The position numbers and the translations under genes were made by a program. A DNA stretch of 6,836 nucleotides, taken from contig JADGMZ010000053.1 of the NCBI GenBank assembly GCA_015234495.1, positions 1-6,836 on the forward strand, in the 5' to 3' direction. Under the pieces are notes generated by a model. It had not been told where the DNA came from and ran no database searches. It saw only the letters and a list, made by a program, of their open reading frames with translations. The DNA is from Brevundimonas sp. (lineage in GTDB: Bacteria; Pseudomonadota; Alphaproteobacteria; Caulobacterales; Caulobacteraceae). Numbering within the stretch: the stretch's first letter is position 1; each line of letters starts with the position of its first letter. Shown one piece after another: positions 1 to 6,106 of the stretch.

Positions 1-336
1 GCCGACTCCCAGCGCCTCACCCAGGTGATCGCCAACCTCGCCTCCAATGCGGTCAAGTACGGCGGCGAGGGCGGGCTGGTCGTGTTCCGCGCCAGCAAGA
101 TCTACGACGGCGTCCGCATCGAGGTGATCGACCGCGGCCCCGGCCTGTCGGTCGAGAAGCAGGCCCAGCTGTTCGAGCCCTTCAACCGCCTCGGCCTCGA
201 GCGTTCGACGGTCGAGGGGCACGGCATCGGCCTGGCCCTGGCCAAGCGCCTCGTCGAGCTGCAGGGCGGGACCATCGGCGTCACCTCCACGCCGGGCGAG
301 GGCGCCGCCTTCTGGGTCGAACTGCCCGCCGCCTGA
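1..336 (+). CDS. Sensor histidine kinase, C-terminal ATPase domain (5' truncated)
   Basis: The last 111 residues of a two-component sensor kinase; the gene begins before the window. The fragment is almost exactly a HATPase_c (GHKL) domain, which binds ATP and phosphorylates the conserved His of the kinase. Visible motifs, numbered from the first residue in the window: N-box around QVIANLASNAVKYG (Asn12 and Asn16), G1 box DRGPGLS (residues 44-50), F-box EPFNRL (59-64) and G2 box GHGIGLALAKRL (73-84). It ends with the usual GEGAAFWVELP strand, so the 3' end is complete. The stop is TGA at 334-336. The sensor and dimerisation parts are not visible, so the signal and the partner regulator cannot be named. 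It lies 108 bp upstream of the oxidase genes on the same strand; a regulatory link is possible but nothing in the sequence shows it. Confidence 0.93.
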   Translation, partial: ADSQRLTQVIANLASNAVKYGGEGGLVVFRASKIYDGVRIEVIDRGPGLSVEKQAQLFEPFNRLGLERSTVEGHGIGLALAKRLVELQGGTIGVTSTPGEGAAFWVELPAA

Positions 337-339
337 CCC

Positions 340-352
340 GGCGGTCTCCGCC
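340..352 (+). terminator. Weak GC hairpin after the histidine kinase gene
   Basis: GGCGG-TCT-CCGCC forms a 5-bp stem with a 3-nt loop, starting 4 bases after the kinase stop codon and followed by only two T residues. It could slow transcription between the kinase and the oxidase operon, but without a T-run it is not a convincing intrinsic terminator. Short hairpins of this kind are common by chance at this GC content. Confidence 0.2.
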
Positions 353-429
353 TTGCGGCCTTCGGTCCCGCGCCTGGGCGTGCGGTTGCGGACGCCGGGC
401 GACTGGTCCACTCTCCCGCGCACGCTTCC

Positions 430-437
430 GGAAAGGA
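430..437 (+). promoter_or_regulatory. Ribosome binding site fixing the cydA GTG start
   Basis: GGAAAGGA lies 7 bases before the GTG at 445. There is no ATG at this position, and the family alignment (haem-ligand His at residue 20) requires translation to begin here, so this site supports the GTG start. Confidence 0.6.
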
Positions 438-444
438 TCGGGCC

Positions 445-1839
445 GTGGAATTCGACGCGCTGCTGTTATCGCGGCTCCAGTTCGCCTTCACCATCGCCTT
501 CCACATCCTGTTTCCGGCCTTCACCATCGGGCTGGCCGCCTTCCTCGCCGTGCTCGAGGGCCTGTGGCTGTGGACGAAGCGCGAGGCCTTCAAGACCCTC
601 TACCTGTTCTGGGTGAAGGTGTTCGCCATCAGCTTCGGCATGGGCGTCGTCTCCGGCATCGTGCTCAGCTACCAGTTCGGCACCAACTGGGCCGAGTTCA
701 TCCGCCTCGCCGGCGGCGTCATCGGCCCGCTGCTGGCCTATGAGGTGCTGACCGCCTTCTTCCTCGAGGCCTCCTTCCTCGGCGTCATGCTGTTCGGCTG
801 GAAGCGGGTCGGGCCGCGGCTGCACTTCCTCGCCACCGTGCTGGTCGCCGTCGGCACCGGCATCTCCGCCTTCTGGATCCTGGCCGCCAACAGCTGGATG
901 CAGACCCCGGCGGGCTACGAGATCCTCGCCGACGGCCGCATCGTCGCCACCAGCTTCATGGAGGCGATCTTCAACCCCAGCTTCCCGTCGCGGCTGGCCC
1001 ACATGCTGATCGCCGCCTTCCTGACCACCGGCCTGGTGGTCGGCGGCGCCTCGGCCTTCCAGCTGCTCCGCAATCGCGACCAGGCGGAGAGCCGCATCGC
1101 CCTGACCATGGCCATCGGCCTGATCGCCGTGCTCGCCCCCATCCAGGTCCTGGTCGGCCACGAGTCCGGCCTCGTCGCCAAGGACCACCAGCCGCAGAAG
1201 CTGGCCGCCATCGAGGCCTACTGGGAGACCCGCGCCAACCACCCGCTGATCCTGTTCGCCATCCCCGACCGCGCCACCCAGTCGAACCATTTCGAGCTGG
1301 CCGTGCCCGGCGGCGGCGTCCTCGTCGCCCCCGCCGACGAGGTGGTGCAGGGCCTCGACACCTTCGCCCCCGAAGACCAGCCGCCGGTCTTCATCGTGTT
1401 CTGGAGCTTCCGGGTCATGGTCGGGCTGGGGGTGCTCATGCTCGGGCTCGGCCTCTGGGGGGCCTGGCTGGTGTGGCGCAAGCGGCTGGTCGACAGCCGC
1501 CTGTTCCTGCGCTTCGCCGTGCTGATGGGGCCGGCGGGCTTCGTCGCCGTCATCGCCGGCTGGGTGGTCACCGAGGTCGGCCGCCAGCCGTGGGTGATCC
1601 AGGACGTGCTGCGCACCGCCGACGCGCTCTCGCCGGTCACCGCCGGCTCGGTCGCCACCTCGCTGCTGATCTACGTCACCGTCTACGCCATCGTCTTCGT
1701 CGCCGGCGCCATCTACATCCTGCGCCTGCTGCGCGAAGGGCCGGTCCCCGGCGCCGTCGAGCCGAAACCCGAGGGCCAGCGCGCGCCCGGCACCCCGCTC
1801 GCCGCCGCCCCCGAGGAAACGCCGGGAGACCCGTCATGA
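445..1839 (+). CDS. cydA: Cytochrome bd-type (CIO-type) ubiquinol oxidase subunit I
   Basis: Catalytic subunit of the cytochrome bd quinol oxidase, an integral membrane enzyme that oxidises quinol and reduces O2 to water without pumping protons. The 464-residue product starts at GTG (MEFDALLLSRLQ) behind a good ribosome site. Family landmarks fall at or next to the E. coli numbering: His20 (haem b595 ligand, E. coli His19), His186 in SRLAHM (haem b558), Glu100 and Glu108 in the second conserved block, the quinol-site segment QPQKLAAIE with Lys252 and Glu257, Met325 in FWSFRVM (the second b558 ligand, E. coli Met393), and GRQPW at 379-383. The protein is about 60 residues shorter than E. coli CydA (522), mostly between Glu257 and Met325. 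That is the short Q-loop typical of the CioA/cyanide-insensitive group, so cioA is an equally fitting name. The C-terminal 30-odd residues are a Pro/Ala-rich tail. Its stop overlaps the subunit II start (ATGA), indicating translational coupling. Confidence 0.97.
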   Translation: MEFDALLLSRLQFAFTIAFHILFPAFTIGLAAFLAVLEGLWLWTKREAFKTLYLFWVKVFAISFGMGVVSGIVLSYQFGTNWAEFIRLAGGVIGPLLAYEVLTAFFLEASFLGVMLFGWKRVGPRLHFLATVLVAVGTGISAFWILAANSWMQTPAGYEILADGRIVATSFMEAIFNPSFPSRLAHMLIAAFLTTGLVVGGASAFQLLRNRDQAESRIALTMAIGLIAVLAPIQVLVGHESGLVAKDHQPQKLAAIEAYWETRANHPLILFAIPDRATQSNHFELAVPGGGVLVAPADEVVQGLDTFAPEDQPPVFIVFWSFRVMVGLGVLMLGLGLWGAWLVWRKRLVDSRLFLRFAVLMGPAGFVAVIAGWVVTEVGRQPWVIQDVLRTADALSPVTAGSVATSLLIYVTVYAIVFVAGAIYILRLLREGPVPGAVEPKPEGQRAPGTPLAAAPEETPGDPS

Positions 1840-2861
1840 GCCTCGACCTGCCGCTGATCTGGGCCGGGCTGATCGCCACGGCGGTGCTGCTCTACGTGCT
1901 GCTGGACGGCTTCGACCTCGGCATCGGCATCCTCTTCCCCTTCTCGCGCTCGCAGGAGGACCGCGACGTGATGATGAACACCGTCGCCCCCGTCTGGGAC
2001 GGCAACGAGACCTGGCTGGTGCTCGGCGGCGGCGGCCTGCTGGCGGCCTTCCCGCTGGCCTATTCGATCGTCATGCCGGCCTTCTACCTGCCGGTGATCC
2101 TGATGCTCGCCGGCCTGATCCTGCGCGGCGTGGCCTTCGAGTTCCGCTTCCGCGGCCGGGCCCGCGGGCGGCCGTTCTGGACCGCCATGTTCGCCTTCGG
2201 CTCGATCCTCGCCGCCTTCGCCCAGGGCCTGATCCTCGGCGGCTTCATCCAGGGCGTCGAGGTGGTCGACGAGCGCTTCGCCGGCGGGACCTTCGACTGG
2301 TTCACCCCCTACACCCTGCTGGTCGCCGCCGGCCTGGTCTGCGGCTACGCCCTGCTCGGGGCCGCCTGGCTGATGTGGAAGACCGCCGACGAGCTGCACG
2401 GCGACGCCCGCCGCTGGGCGGTGATCTCGGGCGTGCTCACCGCCCTGTTCCTCGTCGGCGTCAGCCTCTCGACCCTCGTCGTCCATCCGGTGGTGGCCGA
2501 GCGCTGGGGCTGGAGCGGCGGCGCGCTCGATACGGCCCGCTTCCTGCCGCTGGCGTGGATCCCGCTGCTCGGCCTGGCCGGCCTGGCCCTCGTCGGCTGG
2601 GGCGTGCGCCGGGCCTCGCACGGCTGGCCCTTCATCGGCGCCCTGCTGGTCTTCCTGTCAGGCTACGCCGGACTCGCGGCCGGCTTCTTCCCCTATGTCG
2701 CGCCCTACAGCGTCGACTTCCGCGCCGCCGCCGCGCCCGACAACTCCCTGGCCCTGATGCTGGTCGGGACGGTGGTCATCCTGCCGCTGATCCTCGCCTA
2801 CACCGCCTGGGTCTACTGGGTGTTTCGCGGCAAGGTCACGCCGGAGGCCGGCTATCATTAG
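1836..2861 (+). CDS. cydB: Cytochrome bd-type (CIO-type) ubiquinol oxidase subunit II
   Basis: Partner subunit of the bd oxidase, 341 residues, multi-helix membrane protein that stabilises the haem-bearing subunit I. The start is the ATG inside the ATGA overlap with the upstream stop. The open frame extends further upstream, but only inside the cydA coding sequence, and the family N-terminus begins at MSLDLPLIW. Conserved features are the first helix ending in LLDGFDLGIG (Asp24, Asp27), the PVWDGNETW block (residues 52-60), the following Gly-rich helix start LVLGGGGLLAAFP, and a late segment with FFPYVAPYSV. Its length matches CioB/short CydB proteins rather than E. coli CydB (379). The gene ends at TAG 2859-2861, and the reading frame for a small accessory peptide begins over this stop. 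No frameshift or missing motif was seen. Confidence 0.97.
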   Translation: MSLDLPLIWAGLIATAVLLYVLLDGFDLGIGILFPFSRSQEDRDVMMNTVAPVWDGNETWLVLGGGGLLAAFPLAYSIVMPAFYLPVILMLAGLILRGVAFEFRFRGRARGRPFWTAMFAFGSILAAFAQGLILGGFIQGVEVVDERFAGGTFDWFTPYTLLVAAGLVCGYALLGAAWLMWKTADELHGDARRWAVISGVLTALFLVGVSLSTLVVHPVVAERWGWSGGALDTARFLPLAWIPLLGLAGLALVGWGVRRASHGWPFIGALLVFLSGYAGLAAGFFPYVAPYSVDFRAAAAPDNSLALMLVGTVVILPLILAYTAWVYWVFRGKVTPEAGYH

Positions 2862-3003
2862 GATTCAGCCGCCGCCCGGCCCCGGCGAGGTCCCCGGCCC
2901 GCTGTGGAAGCGGCTCGCCTGGTTCATCGGCCTGGCGGTCGCCGCCTCGGCCGCCACCGCCGCCGTCGCCTATGCGCTCAGGGCCTTGCCGTTCATGGGC
3001 TGA
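2857..3003 (+). CDS. DUF2474-type small single-helix protein of the bd oxidase operon (non-AUG start)
   Basis: A short frame directly after subunit II encodes about 48 residues: a Pro/Gly-rich N-terminus (QPPPGPGEVPGP), then LWKRLAWFIGLAVAA, a single hydrophobic helix, and a short basic end ALRALPFMG. The pattern 'LW+RL.WF..L' followed by one helix and 'LR' is that of DUF2474 proteins, which typically sit behind CioB-type subunits and are thought to be small oxidase subunits comparable to CydX. No ATG, GTG or TTG precedes the helix in this frame after the stop at 2788-2790. The candidates are ATC at 2854, ATT at 2857 and ATT at 2863, or CTG at 2902. GGAGG at 2843-2847 lies 6 and 9 bases before the first two, so a start overlapping the cydB stop is preferred; the exact start is uncertain. 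A CTG start would leave a 33-residue peptide without the Pro-rich leader. The frame and helix are seen directly; the role is inferred from family and position. Confidence 0.72.
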   Translation: MRIQPPPGPGEVPGPLWKRLAWFIGLAVAASAATAAVAYALRALPFMG

Positions 3004-3020
3004 GGCGCGACAGTCCGGCC

Positions 3021-3845
3021 ATGATCATCGCCGCCTCCGCCGCCGTCCTGCTGCTCGCCGCGCCCCAGAGCGCGCCCCAGACCGCGCCCCAGACCCCGCC
3101 GCCCGGCGCCGACATCACCCGCAATCTCAACAGCGGCCCGCCGCGCCCGGCCGAGTATCTGGCGCCGGAACCTGAACCCGAGCCTGCACCCGAGGCGGAG
3201 GCCGCGCCCGCAACCGCCGTCCAGCCCGCGCCGGCGCCGACGCCGAGACAGCCTGCCGCCGCTCCGAACTCCGCCCCGGTCACGCCGCCCGCGAGCGAGC
3301 CTGCCGCCGCTCCCGCGCCCCGCGCCGCCGAGCCCGAGCCCAAGCCTGCGCCCACGCCCGCTCCGGTCCGGCCCGCCCCGACCCCCGCGCCCACGCCGGC
3401 TCCGGCCCGCCCGGCCGCAACCTTGGCCCCCGCGCCCGCAGCCGAAGCCCCGCCGCCGCCGTCCGTCCCCGCCGTCACCGTGCTGGACGCGGCCGCCCGC
3501 GCCGCCCTGCCGTTCTCGGTCGACCTGCCCGCGGGCTTCGAACTGGTCACCGGCCGCCCCGGCCCCGACTTCCGCATCTACACCATCCGCCGCGGCGACC
3601 GCTCCTTCGCCATGGTCTACGCCGGTCCCGCCTCGCAGTTTCCGATCTACAGCGGCGAGGTGCTCGAGGCCGGCGGCCGGGCCACCGTGGTCTCCACCGA
3701 GGACGGCATGCGCCACGCCCGCGAGCACCTGTTCCAGCGCCCCGAGGGAACCACGCCCCGCGAAATCCACGTCTGGACCATGAGTCTCGACGGCGCCGAC
3801 CGCGCCCTCGCCGAGCGCATCGCCCAGTCGGTGGACGCGCGCTAG
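3021..3845 (+). CDS. Secreted proline/alanine-rich protein of unknown function
   Basis: Not recognised as a named family. The 274-residue product begins with a probable Sec signal peptide (MIIAASAAVLLLAAPQSA; likely cleavage around residue 14-18, no lipobox Cys). Residues about 45-150 are low-complexity and dominated by Pro, Ala and Glu (EPEPEPAP, then repeated PTPAP units), probably an extended linker crossing part of the periplasm. Residues about 163-274 look like a folded domain of alternating strands and helices (PFSVDLPAGFEL, FRIYTIRRGDRSFAMVYAG, a final helix ALAERIAQSV). The C-terminal domain has no Cys and I see no catalytic signature. The ATG at 3021 was chosen because it opens directly onto the signal peptide; the frame is open further upstream but would overlap the DUF2474 frame and bury the signal. 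The ribosome site is weak. The gene lies 17 bp after the oxidase operon and may be cotranscribed. It could be an envelope-associated protein, but the function is unknown. Confidence 0.8.
   Translation: MIIAASAAVLLLAAPQSAPQTAPQTPPPGADITRNLNSGPPRPAEYLAPEPEPEPAPEAEAAPATAVQPAPAPTPRQPAAAPNSAPVTPPASEPAAAPAPRAAEPEPKPAPTPAPVRPAPTPAPTPAPARPAATLAPAPAAEAPPPPSVPAVTVLDAAARAALPFSVDLPAGFELVTGRPGPDFRIYTIRRGDRSFAMVYAGPASQFPIYSGEVLEAGGRATVVSTEDGMRHAREHLFQRPEGTTPREIHVWTMSLDGADRALAERIAQSVDAR
3060..3095 (+). repeat. Three 12-bp tandem repeats (GCGCCCCAGASC) in the secreted-protein gene
   Basis: GCGCCCCAGAGC, GCGCCCCAGACC and GCGCCCCAGACC follow each other without gaps; only one base differs between the first unit and the others. 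They encode APQ(S/T)-like tetrapeptide steps exactly where the signal peptide should be cleaved. The unit is a multiple of three, so gain or loss of a unit would keep the frame and merely change the spacing after the cleavage site. Confidence 0.8.
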
Positions 3846-3852
3846 CGGCGCG

Positions 3853-4191
3853 TCACCGCTCCGACCAGACCGCCAGCTCGTTGCCCGCAGGGTCGCGGAA
3901 ATGGAACCGCCGTCCGCCCGGGAAGGCGAAGATCGGCTTGAGGATCGCGCCGCCCGCCGCCTCGACCCTCGCCTCCATGGCCTCAAGGTCGTGCGCGTAC
4001 AGCACCGGCAGGGGAGTCTGCGTCGCCTCCGCCTGGGCGTCGAAACCGCCGTCCAGCCCCTCGTCGAAGGCCGCATACCCCGGTCCGTAGTCGACGAAGG
4101 TCCAGCCGAAGGCCGCGCCGTAAAAGGCCTTGCTCGCGGCCAGATCGCCGCCCGGCAGTTCGAGATAGTCCAGCTTGCCGTCTTCACGCAT
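3853..4191 (-). CDS. VOC (glyoxalase/bleomycin-resistance fold) family protein
   Basis: A 112-residue single-domain protein of the vicinal oxygen chelate superfamily. It has the paired beta-alpha-beta-beta-beta plan: LDYLELPGGDLAASKAFYGA (first half, residues 7-26, with the common 'D...S..FY...FGW' pattern), then LYAHDLEAMEARVEAAGGAI, and the closing FHFRDPAGNELAVW (residues 96-109). Glu11 and Glu105 sit where metal ligands often occur in the fold, but the substrate cannot be read from the sequence. Related short proteins are often annotated simply as glyoxalase-like. The start at 4191 was chosen because AGGAG lies 7 bases upstream and the protein then begins at the fold; an extension of the frame to 4272 gives only an Arg-rich, non-homologous leader. 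It converges on the secreted-protein gene with a 7-bp gap between stops. A Fur-box-like palindrome lies 65 bp upstream of the start. Confidence 0.88.
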   Translation of the reverse strand: MREDGKLDYLELPGGDLAASKAFYGAAFGWTFVDYGPGYAAFDEGLDGGFDAQAEATQTPLPVLYAHDLEAMEARVEAAGGAILKPIFAFPGGRRFHFRDPAGNELAVWSER

Positions 4192-4256
4192 GGGGATGCT
4201 CCTGTCAGTCGCCACCGACCCCGCGGGCTTGCCACGCGCGCGACTCCCGCGCAATC

Positions 4257-4271
4257 TGCGAACGATTCGCA
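4257..4271. promoter_or_regulatory. Fur-box-like palindrome
   Basis: TGCGAA-CGA-TTCGCA is a perfect 6-bp inverted repeat with a 3-bp centre. On the - strand it reads TTGCGAATCGTTCGCA, which fits the 7-1-7 layout of proteobacterial Fur boxes (family consensus TGATAATNATTATCA, with GCGAAT-type variants frequent) with one mismatch at the innermost pair. It lies in the 158-bp gap between the VOC gene start and the end of the ABC permease gene, in the right place to control the VOC gene. It could equally be another dimeric regulator's site or a chance palindrome. Confidence 0.4.
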
Positions 4272-4302
4272 ATAGTGGAGCCGGCGATGATCGTCCTGAT
4301 GA

Positions 4303-4320
4303 CCGGCGCCGCGGCGCTGG
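4303..4320 (-). terminator. GC-rich hairpin downstream of the ABC permease gene
   Basis: CCGGCGCC-GC-GGCGCTGG is an 8-bp inverted repeat with one non-Watson-Crick pair, beginning 30 bases after the permease stop. It is strong as a stem, but no T-run follows on the - strand, so it may only be a pause or mRNA 3'-end structure. Confidence 0.25.
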
Positions 4321-4349
4321 CCGCGCTCATGCGCGAGCCGCCGGGGCCC

Positions 4350-5090
4350 TCAGAGCACCTCGCGCCGGCTCAGGTGCGCCAGGGCGGCGAACAGCGCGAC
4401 GACCCCCAGGCCGCACCCCAGCCCCAGGGCGGTGTTCATCCGCCACGCCTCGCTGGCCATCATGTTCACCGGCATCTGCCACGGGAAGAAGACCCCCTGT
4501 TTCGCTGACGTCGCCACGACTGAGAAGAAGGTCCCGCCGATGCCGACCGCCAGCGCCGGCACGAAGCTGGCGAACCTCAGGGCGACCCACAGCTGGATGG
4601 CGATCATCAGCACGGCGGCCGCGAACATCCGGCCCATGGTCGCGCCGTAGGCCGCCAGGTCGAAGGCCCCGGTCGGCTGCAGCTGCGGCTTGATCGCCGC
4701 CGCCAGCGATACCGCCGCCCAGCTCATGACCAGCACCGCGGCGCTCATCAGGGCCACCACCGCCAGCACGCACACCGCCTTGGCCGCATACAGCCGCCAG
4801 CGGGGCAGGGGCAGGGCGCGCAGATGGTCCCACGACCTCGGTCCGTGCTCCATGTGCGCGACCAGCGCGGTCAGCGCCGTCACGCTCATCGGCAGCATGA
4901 AGAAGGCCCAGATCATCGAGGCGCTCATCATCCACATGTCCCACGGCGCCGGCTGTTCGCCGCGCAGCATGTTGAAGAAGACGAAGATGGCGATCAGCGA
5001 CGGCGCTGCCACGGCCAGCAGGGCGGCCAGGGACCGGTTCAGCTTGCGCGCCTCGACGATCAGCGGCGCGAACAGGGGGGCGTCGGTCAT
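4350..5090 (-). CDS. ABC-2 type transporter permease (BcrB/LanE-like)
   Basis: A 246-residue membrane protein forming the channel part of an ABC transporter with the ATPase encoded just upstream. Six hydrophobic segments can be picked out at about residues 21-41, 55-80, 104-133, 150-170, 175-194 and 220-240. Between helices 2 and 3 lies EHGPRSWDHLRALPLPRWRLYAAK (split by position: Glu81 to Lys104), the cytoplasmic coupling segment typical of ABC-2 permeases of the bacitracin/lantibiotic-immunity kind: an acidic residue, then W..L..LP..R.....K. The ATG at 5090-5088 overlaps the ATPase stop by one base (TGATG), so the two are translationally coupled. The protein ends in LSRREVL. The substrate is not shown by the sequence; a peptide or membrane-active compound is the family expectation. 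No accessory third subunit is present downstream on this strand. Confidence 0.88.
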   Translation of the reverse strand: MTDAPLFAPLIVEARKLNRSLAALLAVAAPSLIAIFVFFNMLRGEQPAPWDMWMMSASMIWAFFMLPMSVTALTALVAHMEHGPRSWDHLRALPLPRWRLYAAKAVCVLAVVALMSAAVLVMSWAAVSLAAAIKPQLQPTGAFDLAAYGATMGRMFAAAVLMIAIQLWVALRFASFVPALAVGIGGTFFSVVATSAKQGVFFPWQMPVNMMASEAWRMNTALGLGCGLGVVALFAALAHLSRREVL

Positions 5091-6043
5091 CAGGCGATCT
5101 CCGGCTGGCTCTGCCCGGCGGGGACGGCGGGGGAGGGGGGTGACACTTCGCGATAGATGCCCTCCAGCGTGCGCGACCGCGGGCCGATGGAGAACACCGC
5201 GATGTCGGCCTCGACCAGGGCCCGGTTCAGCGCGGCCGAGGCGGTGCGGGCGTCCTCGCCCGGCTTGAGCATCGCGACCAGTCCGCCCCCCGTCGGCGCC
5301 ACGCCGAAGCCCAGCGCCCGCGCCAGCGCCGTGGCCCGCACGGCGTCGTCGGTCTGCACCGCGATCTCCGGCGCCAGATCGGCCTTCAGCCGGCCCAGCT
5401 CTCCCTCCAGCACCAGCTTGCCATGGCTCAGGATGCCGACGTGCGTCGCCGTCTGCTCGATCTCGCCCAGCAGATGGCTGGACAGCAGCACCGTGGCTCC
5501 GGTCCGCTCGGGCAGGGCGCGCAGGAAGCGGCGCATGTCGGCGATGCCGTCGGGGTCGAGCCCGTTGGTCGGCTCGTCGAGGATCAGCACCGGCGGCGCC
5601 CCCAGCATGGCGCGGGCCAGGCCCAGCCGCTGCCGCATGCCCAGGGAATAGTCCGAGACGCGGCGACGGGCGTGTTCGGTCATCTCGACCACCTCCAGCA
5701 CCCGGTCGATCTCGCTCTTCGGCAGGCTCAGCAGGCTGCGCGTCAGATCGAGGTTCTCGCGCCCCGACAGATTGCCGTAGAAGCCGTGCGCCTCCAGCAG
5801 CGCCCCGACCTTCCGCGCCGCCCCGATCCGGTCGCGCGCCACGTCGACGCCGCCGACCATCGCCGTCCCGCCGCTCGGCCGGATCAGCCCCAGCAGCATC
5901 TTCAGCGTCGTGGTCTTGCCCGCCCCGTTCCGCCCGAGGAAGCCGTACACGGCCTTGTCCGGCACGGTCATCGACACGGCGTCGACGGCCAGATGGCCTT
6001 TGAAGCGGCGGCTCAGCTCGCGGGTCTCGATGGCGGCGGTCAT
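5090..6043 (-). CDS. ABC transporter ATP-binding protein (BcrA/LanF-like, Glu in Q-loop)
   Basis: A 317-residue cytoplasmic ATPase that powers the adjacent permease. Complete nucleotide-binding domain: Walker A GRNGAGKTT (residues 37-45), signature YSLGMRQRL (132-140), Walker B VLILDEP (152-158), D-loop GLDP (161-164) and H-loop His190 in SSH. Where most ABC ATPases have the Q-loop Gln this protein has Glu84 (GALLEAHGFYGNLSGRENL), the E-loop known from bacitracin and lantibiotic self-protection transporters. After residue about 220 comes a roughly 95-residue extension with alternating strands and helices, usual for this subfamily, ending in a Pro-rich tail. It is the first gene of the operon; a weak GAGAG ribosome site lies 9 bases before the ATG at 6043. 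It is divergent from the DUF2975/HTH operon across 105 bp. Export of a peptide or envelope-active compound is inferred from the family only. Confidence 0.93.
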   Translation of the reverse strand: MTAAIETRELSRRFKGHLAVDAVSMTVPDKAVYGFLGRNGAGKTTTLKMLLGLIRPSGGTAMVGGVDVARDRIGAARKVGALLEAHGFYGNLSGRENLDLTRSLLSLPKSEIDRVLEVVEMTEHARRRVSDYSLGMRQRLGLARAMLGAPPVLILDEPTNGLDPDGIADMRRFLRALPERTGATVLLSSHLLGEIEQTATHVGILSHGKLVLEGELGRLKADLAPEIAVQTDDAVRATALARALGFGVAPTGGGLVAMLKPGEDARTASAALNRALVEADIAVFSIGPRSRTLEGIYREVSPPSPAVPAGQSQPEIA

Positions 6044-6061
6044 CGTGCTGCGCTCTCGTTC

Positions 6062-6080
6062 GTTTAAGTCGGAGATAAAG
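6062..6080. promoter_or_regulatory. Candidate operator site 1 (degenerate copy) in the divergent intergenic region
   Basis: GTTTAAGTCGGAGATAAAG shares TTTAAGTC and the terminal TAAAG, at the same spacing, with the perfect palindrome at 6095-6115; the two copies of TTTAAGTC start exactly 34 bp apart. The arms of this copy are only partly symmetric. Both lie in the only AT-rich stretch of the window, between two divergent transcription units. Confidence 0.45.
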
Positions 6081-6106
6081 TTGCAAACGCCCTGTCTTTA
6101 AGTCAA
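6077..6106 (-). promoter_or_regulatory. Possible promoter of the ABC transporter operon
   Basis: On the - strand TTGACT (6106-6101) matches five of six bases of the sigma-70 -35 consensus. A poor -10 candidate (AACTTT or ACTTTA) begins 18-19 bases further on, around 6082-6076. The proposed start point would be about 30 bases upstream of the ATPase ATG. The -35 lies inside operator site 2 and the -10 abuts site 1, so a protein bound there would block it. Confidence 0.35.

Noticed and set aside
466..2621. Long - strand frames (for example 466-1290 and 1713-2621) opposite the oxidase genes
   Set aside because: His/Gln/Gly/Asp/Glu-rich translations typical of the antisense of membrane-protein genes at high GC; the + strand frames carry all oxidase motifs.
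3844..3860. AGCGG/CCGCT hairpin as a shared terminator between the convergent genes
   Set aside because: Only a 5-bp stem with a 7-base loop, overlapping both stop regions and with no T-run on either strand.
2970..4235. A 421-residue - strand frame opposite the secreted protein and VOC gene
   Set aside because: Low-complexity Arg/Gly-rich translation, a shadow of the GC-rich coding strand; the VOC and secreted-protein frames explain the region with recognisable features.
4192..4272. Longer N-terminus for the VOC protein (start at 4272)
   Set aside because: It adds an Arg-rich leader without family similarity, would start inside the palindrome, and the AGGAG site supports the start at 4191.
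4287..4508. Possible small + strand gene starting MIVLMTGAAALAALMREPPGP, just right of the Fur-box-like palindrome
   Set aside because: After a short hydrophobic start the frame runs antisense through the permease gene and becomes a Gln/Arg/Pro-rich sequence with no protein-like character; no good ribosome site.
5423..6067. A 214-residue + strand frame opposite the ABC ATPase
   Set aside because: Gln/Arg/His-rich shadow of the ATPase gene; no recognisable motif.
4350..6086. One long - strand frame that would fuse an N-terminal region to the ABC permease
   Set aside because: Upstream of 5090 this frame is the wrong frame of the ATPase gene (Arg/Gly/Pro/Ala-rich nonsense). The ATPase has its own intact frame and the permease its own ATG in the TGATG overlap.
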